Source: Glycomyces lechevalierae
Lineage (GTDB): Bacteria > Actinomycetota > Actinomycetes > Mycobacteriales > Micromonosporaceae
Length of the DNA stretch: 64,000 nt
Direction of reading: 5' to 3'
Assembly: GCF_027622945.1 (NCBI RefSeq)
Contig: NZ_JAPZVQ010000004.1
Span: 217,081 to 281,080 of the forward strand
The position numbers and the translations under genes are program-made. Shown in pieces: positions 63,960-64,000 of this stretch; within the stretch, counting starts at the first letter, position 1, and each line of letters begins with the position of its first letter. The notes under the pieces are model-generated. The model had not been told where the DNA came from. It was given only the letters and a program-made list of their open reading frames with translations, and searched no databases.

Positions 63960-64000
63960 GGCGCCAGTACAAAGACCGCGCCGTTGCCAAAAGCCCCAAT

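Overview
The window reads as chromosome of a high-GC Gram-positive actinomycete. GC is about 70% by eye, GTG and TTG starts are common, and many start codons sit 6-8 nt behind a -10 box, as in leaderless mRNAs. There is an actinobacterial qcrCAB with a diheme cytochrome c, a relic of a SARP regulator, and ROK and LacI sugar regulons. A Glycomyces or Micromonosporaceae relative is plausible, but I cannot prove the genus. Genes are densely packed, often with 4-bp ATGA or GTGA overlaps. I see no rRNA, tRNA, CRISPR array, prophage or intact IS element.

Layout. 1-4230: end of a cydB-cydD-cydC cytochrome bd operon. 4349-12233: a 2H phosphoesterase, a Stealth sugar-phosphate transferase, an M3 peptidase, a metallophosphoesterase, a small membrane protein and an XRE/TPR regulator. 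12308-14116: a MITE-like inverted-repeat element, then the Nif3 and zinc-ribbon gene pair. 14288-20308: a receiver-like gene with trpD, divergent from ctaE-qcrC-qcrA-qcrB (cytochrome c oxidase subunit III and the bc1 complex). 20370-28864: a short RelA/SpoT homologue, then a moxR-DUF58-transglutaminase operon that continues into a DEDD exonuclease/GIY-YIG protein.

29005-31998: leuS preceded by what looks like a ribosome-mediated attenuator. It has a nine-codon leaderless peptide ending Leu-Leu-Arg, then two hairpins and a T run. Every leucine codon I could read in leuS is CTG, while the leader uses CTC and CTT. I consider this the most interesting observation in the window.

32044-51154 is a xylan and xylose island. 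It holds a secreted GH10-CBM2 xylanase, a GH31 alpha-xylosidase with xylulokinase and xylose isomerase, and a binding-protein-dependent oligosaccharide importer without its own ATPase. A ROK repressor gene and a cytoplasmic GH3 with its LacI repressor complete it. The same ROK-type operator stands before the GH31 operon and the importer; a different 14-bp palindrome occurs twice before GH3. The picture is extracellular xylan cleavage, uptake of oligomers, intracellular trimming by GH3 and GH31, and entry to the pentose phosphate pathway through XylA and XylB. Dps, a PAT-like acetyltransferase, an orphan Imm1-like immunity gene and the SARP relic lie among these genes.

51246-63893: an M23 peptidase, an ABC-F ATPase, a polytopic membrane protein, a small HTH protein, an ABC exporter, a CspA-type cold-shock protein, three paralogous double-GNAT acetyltransferases, and a DEAD-box helicase with a Gly/Arg-rich tail. 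Strong GC hairpins close most transcription units.
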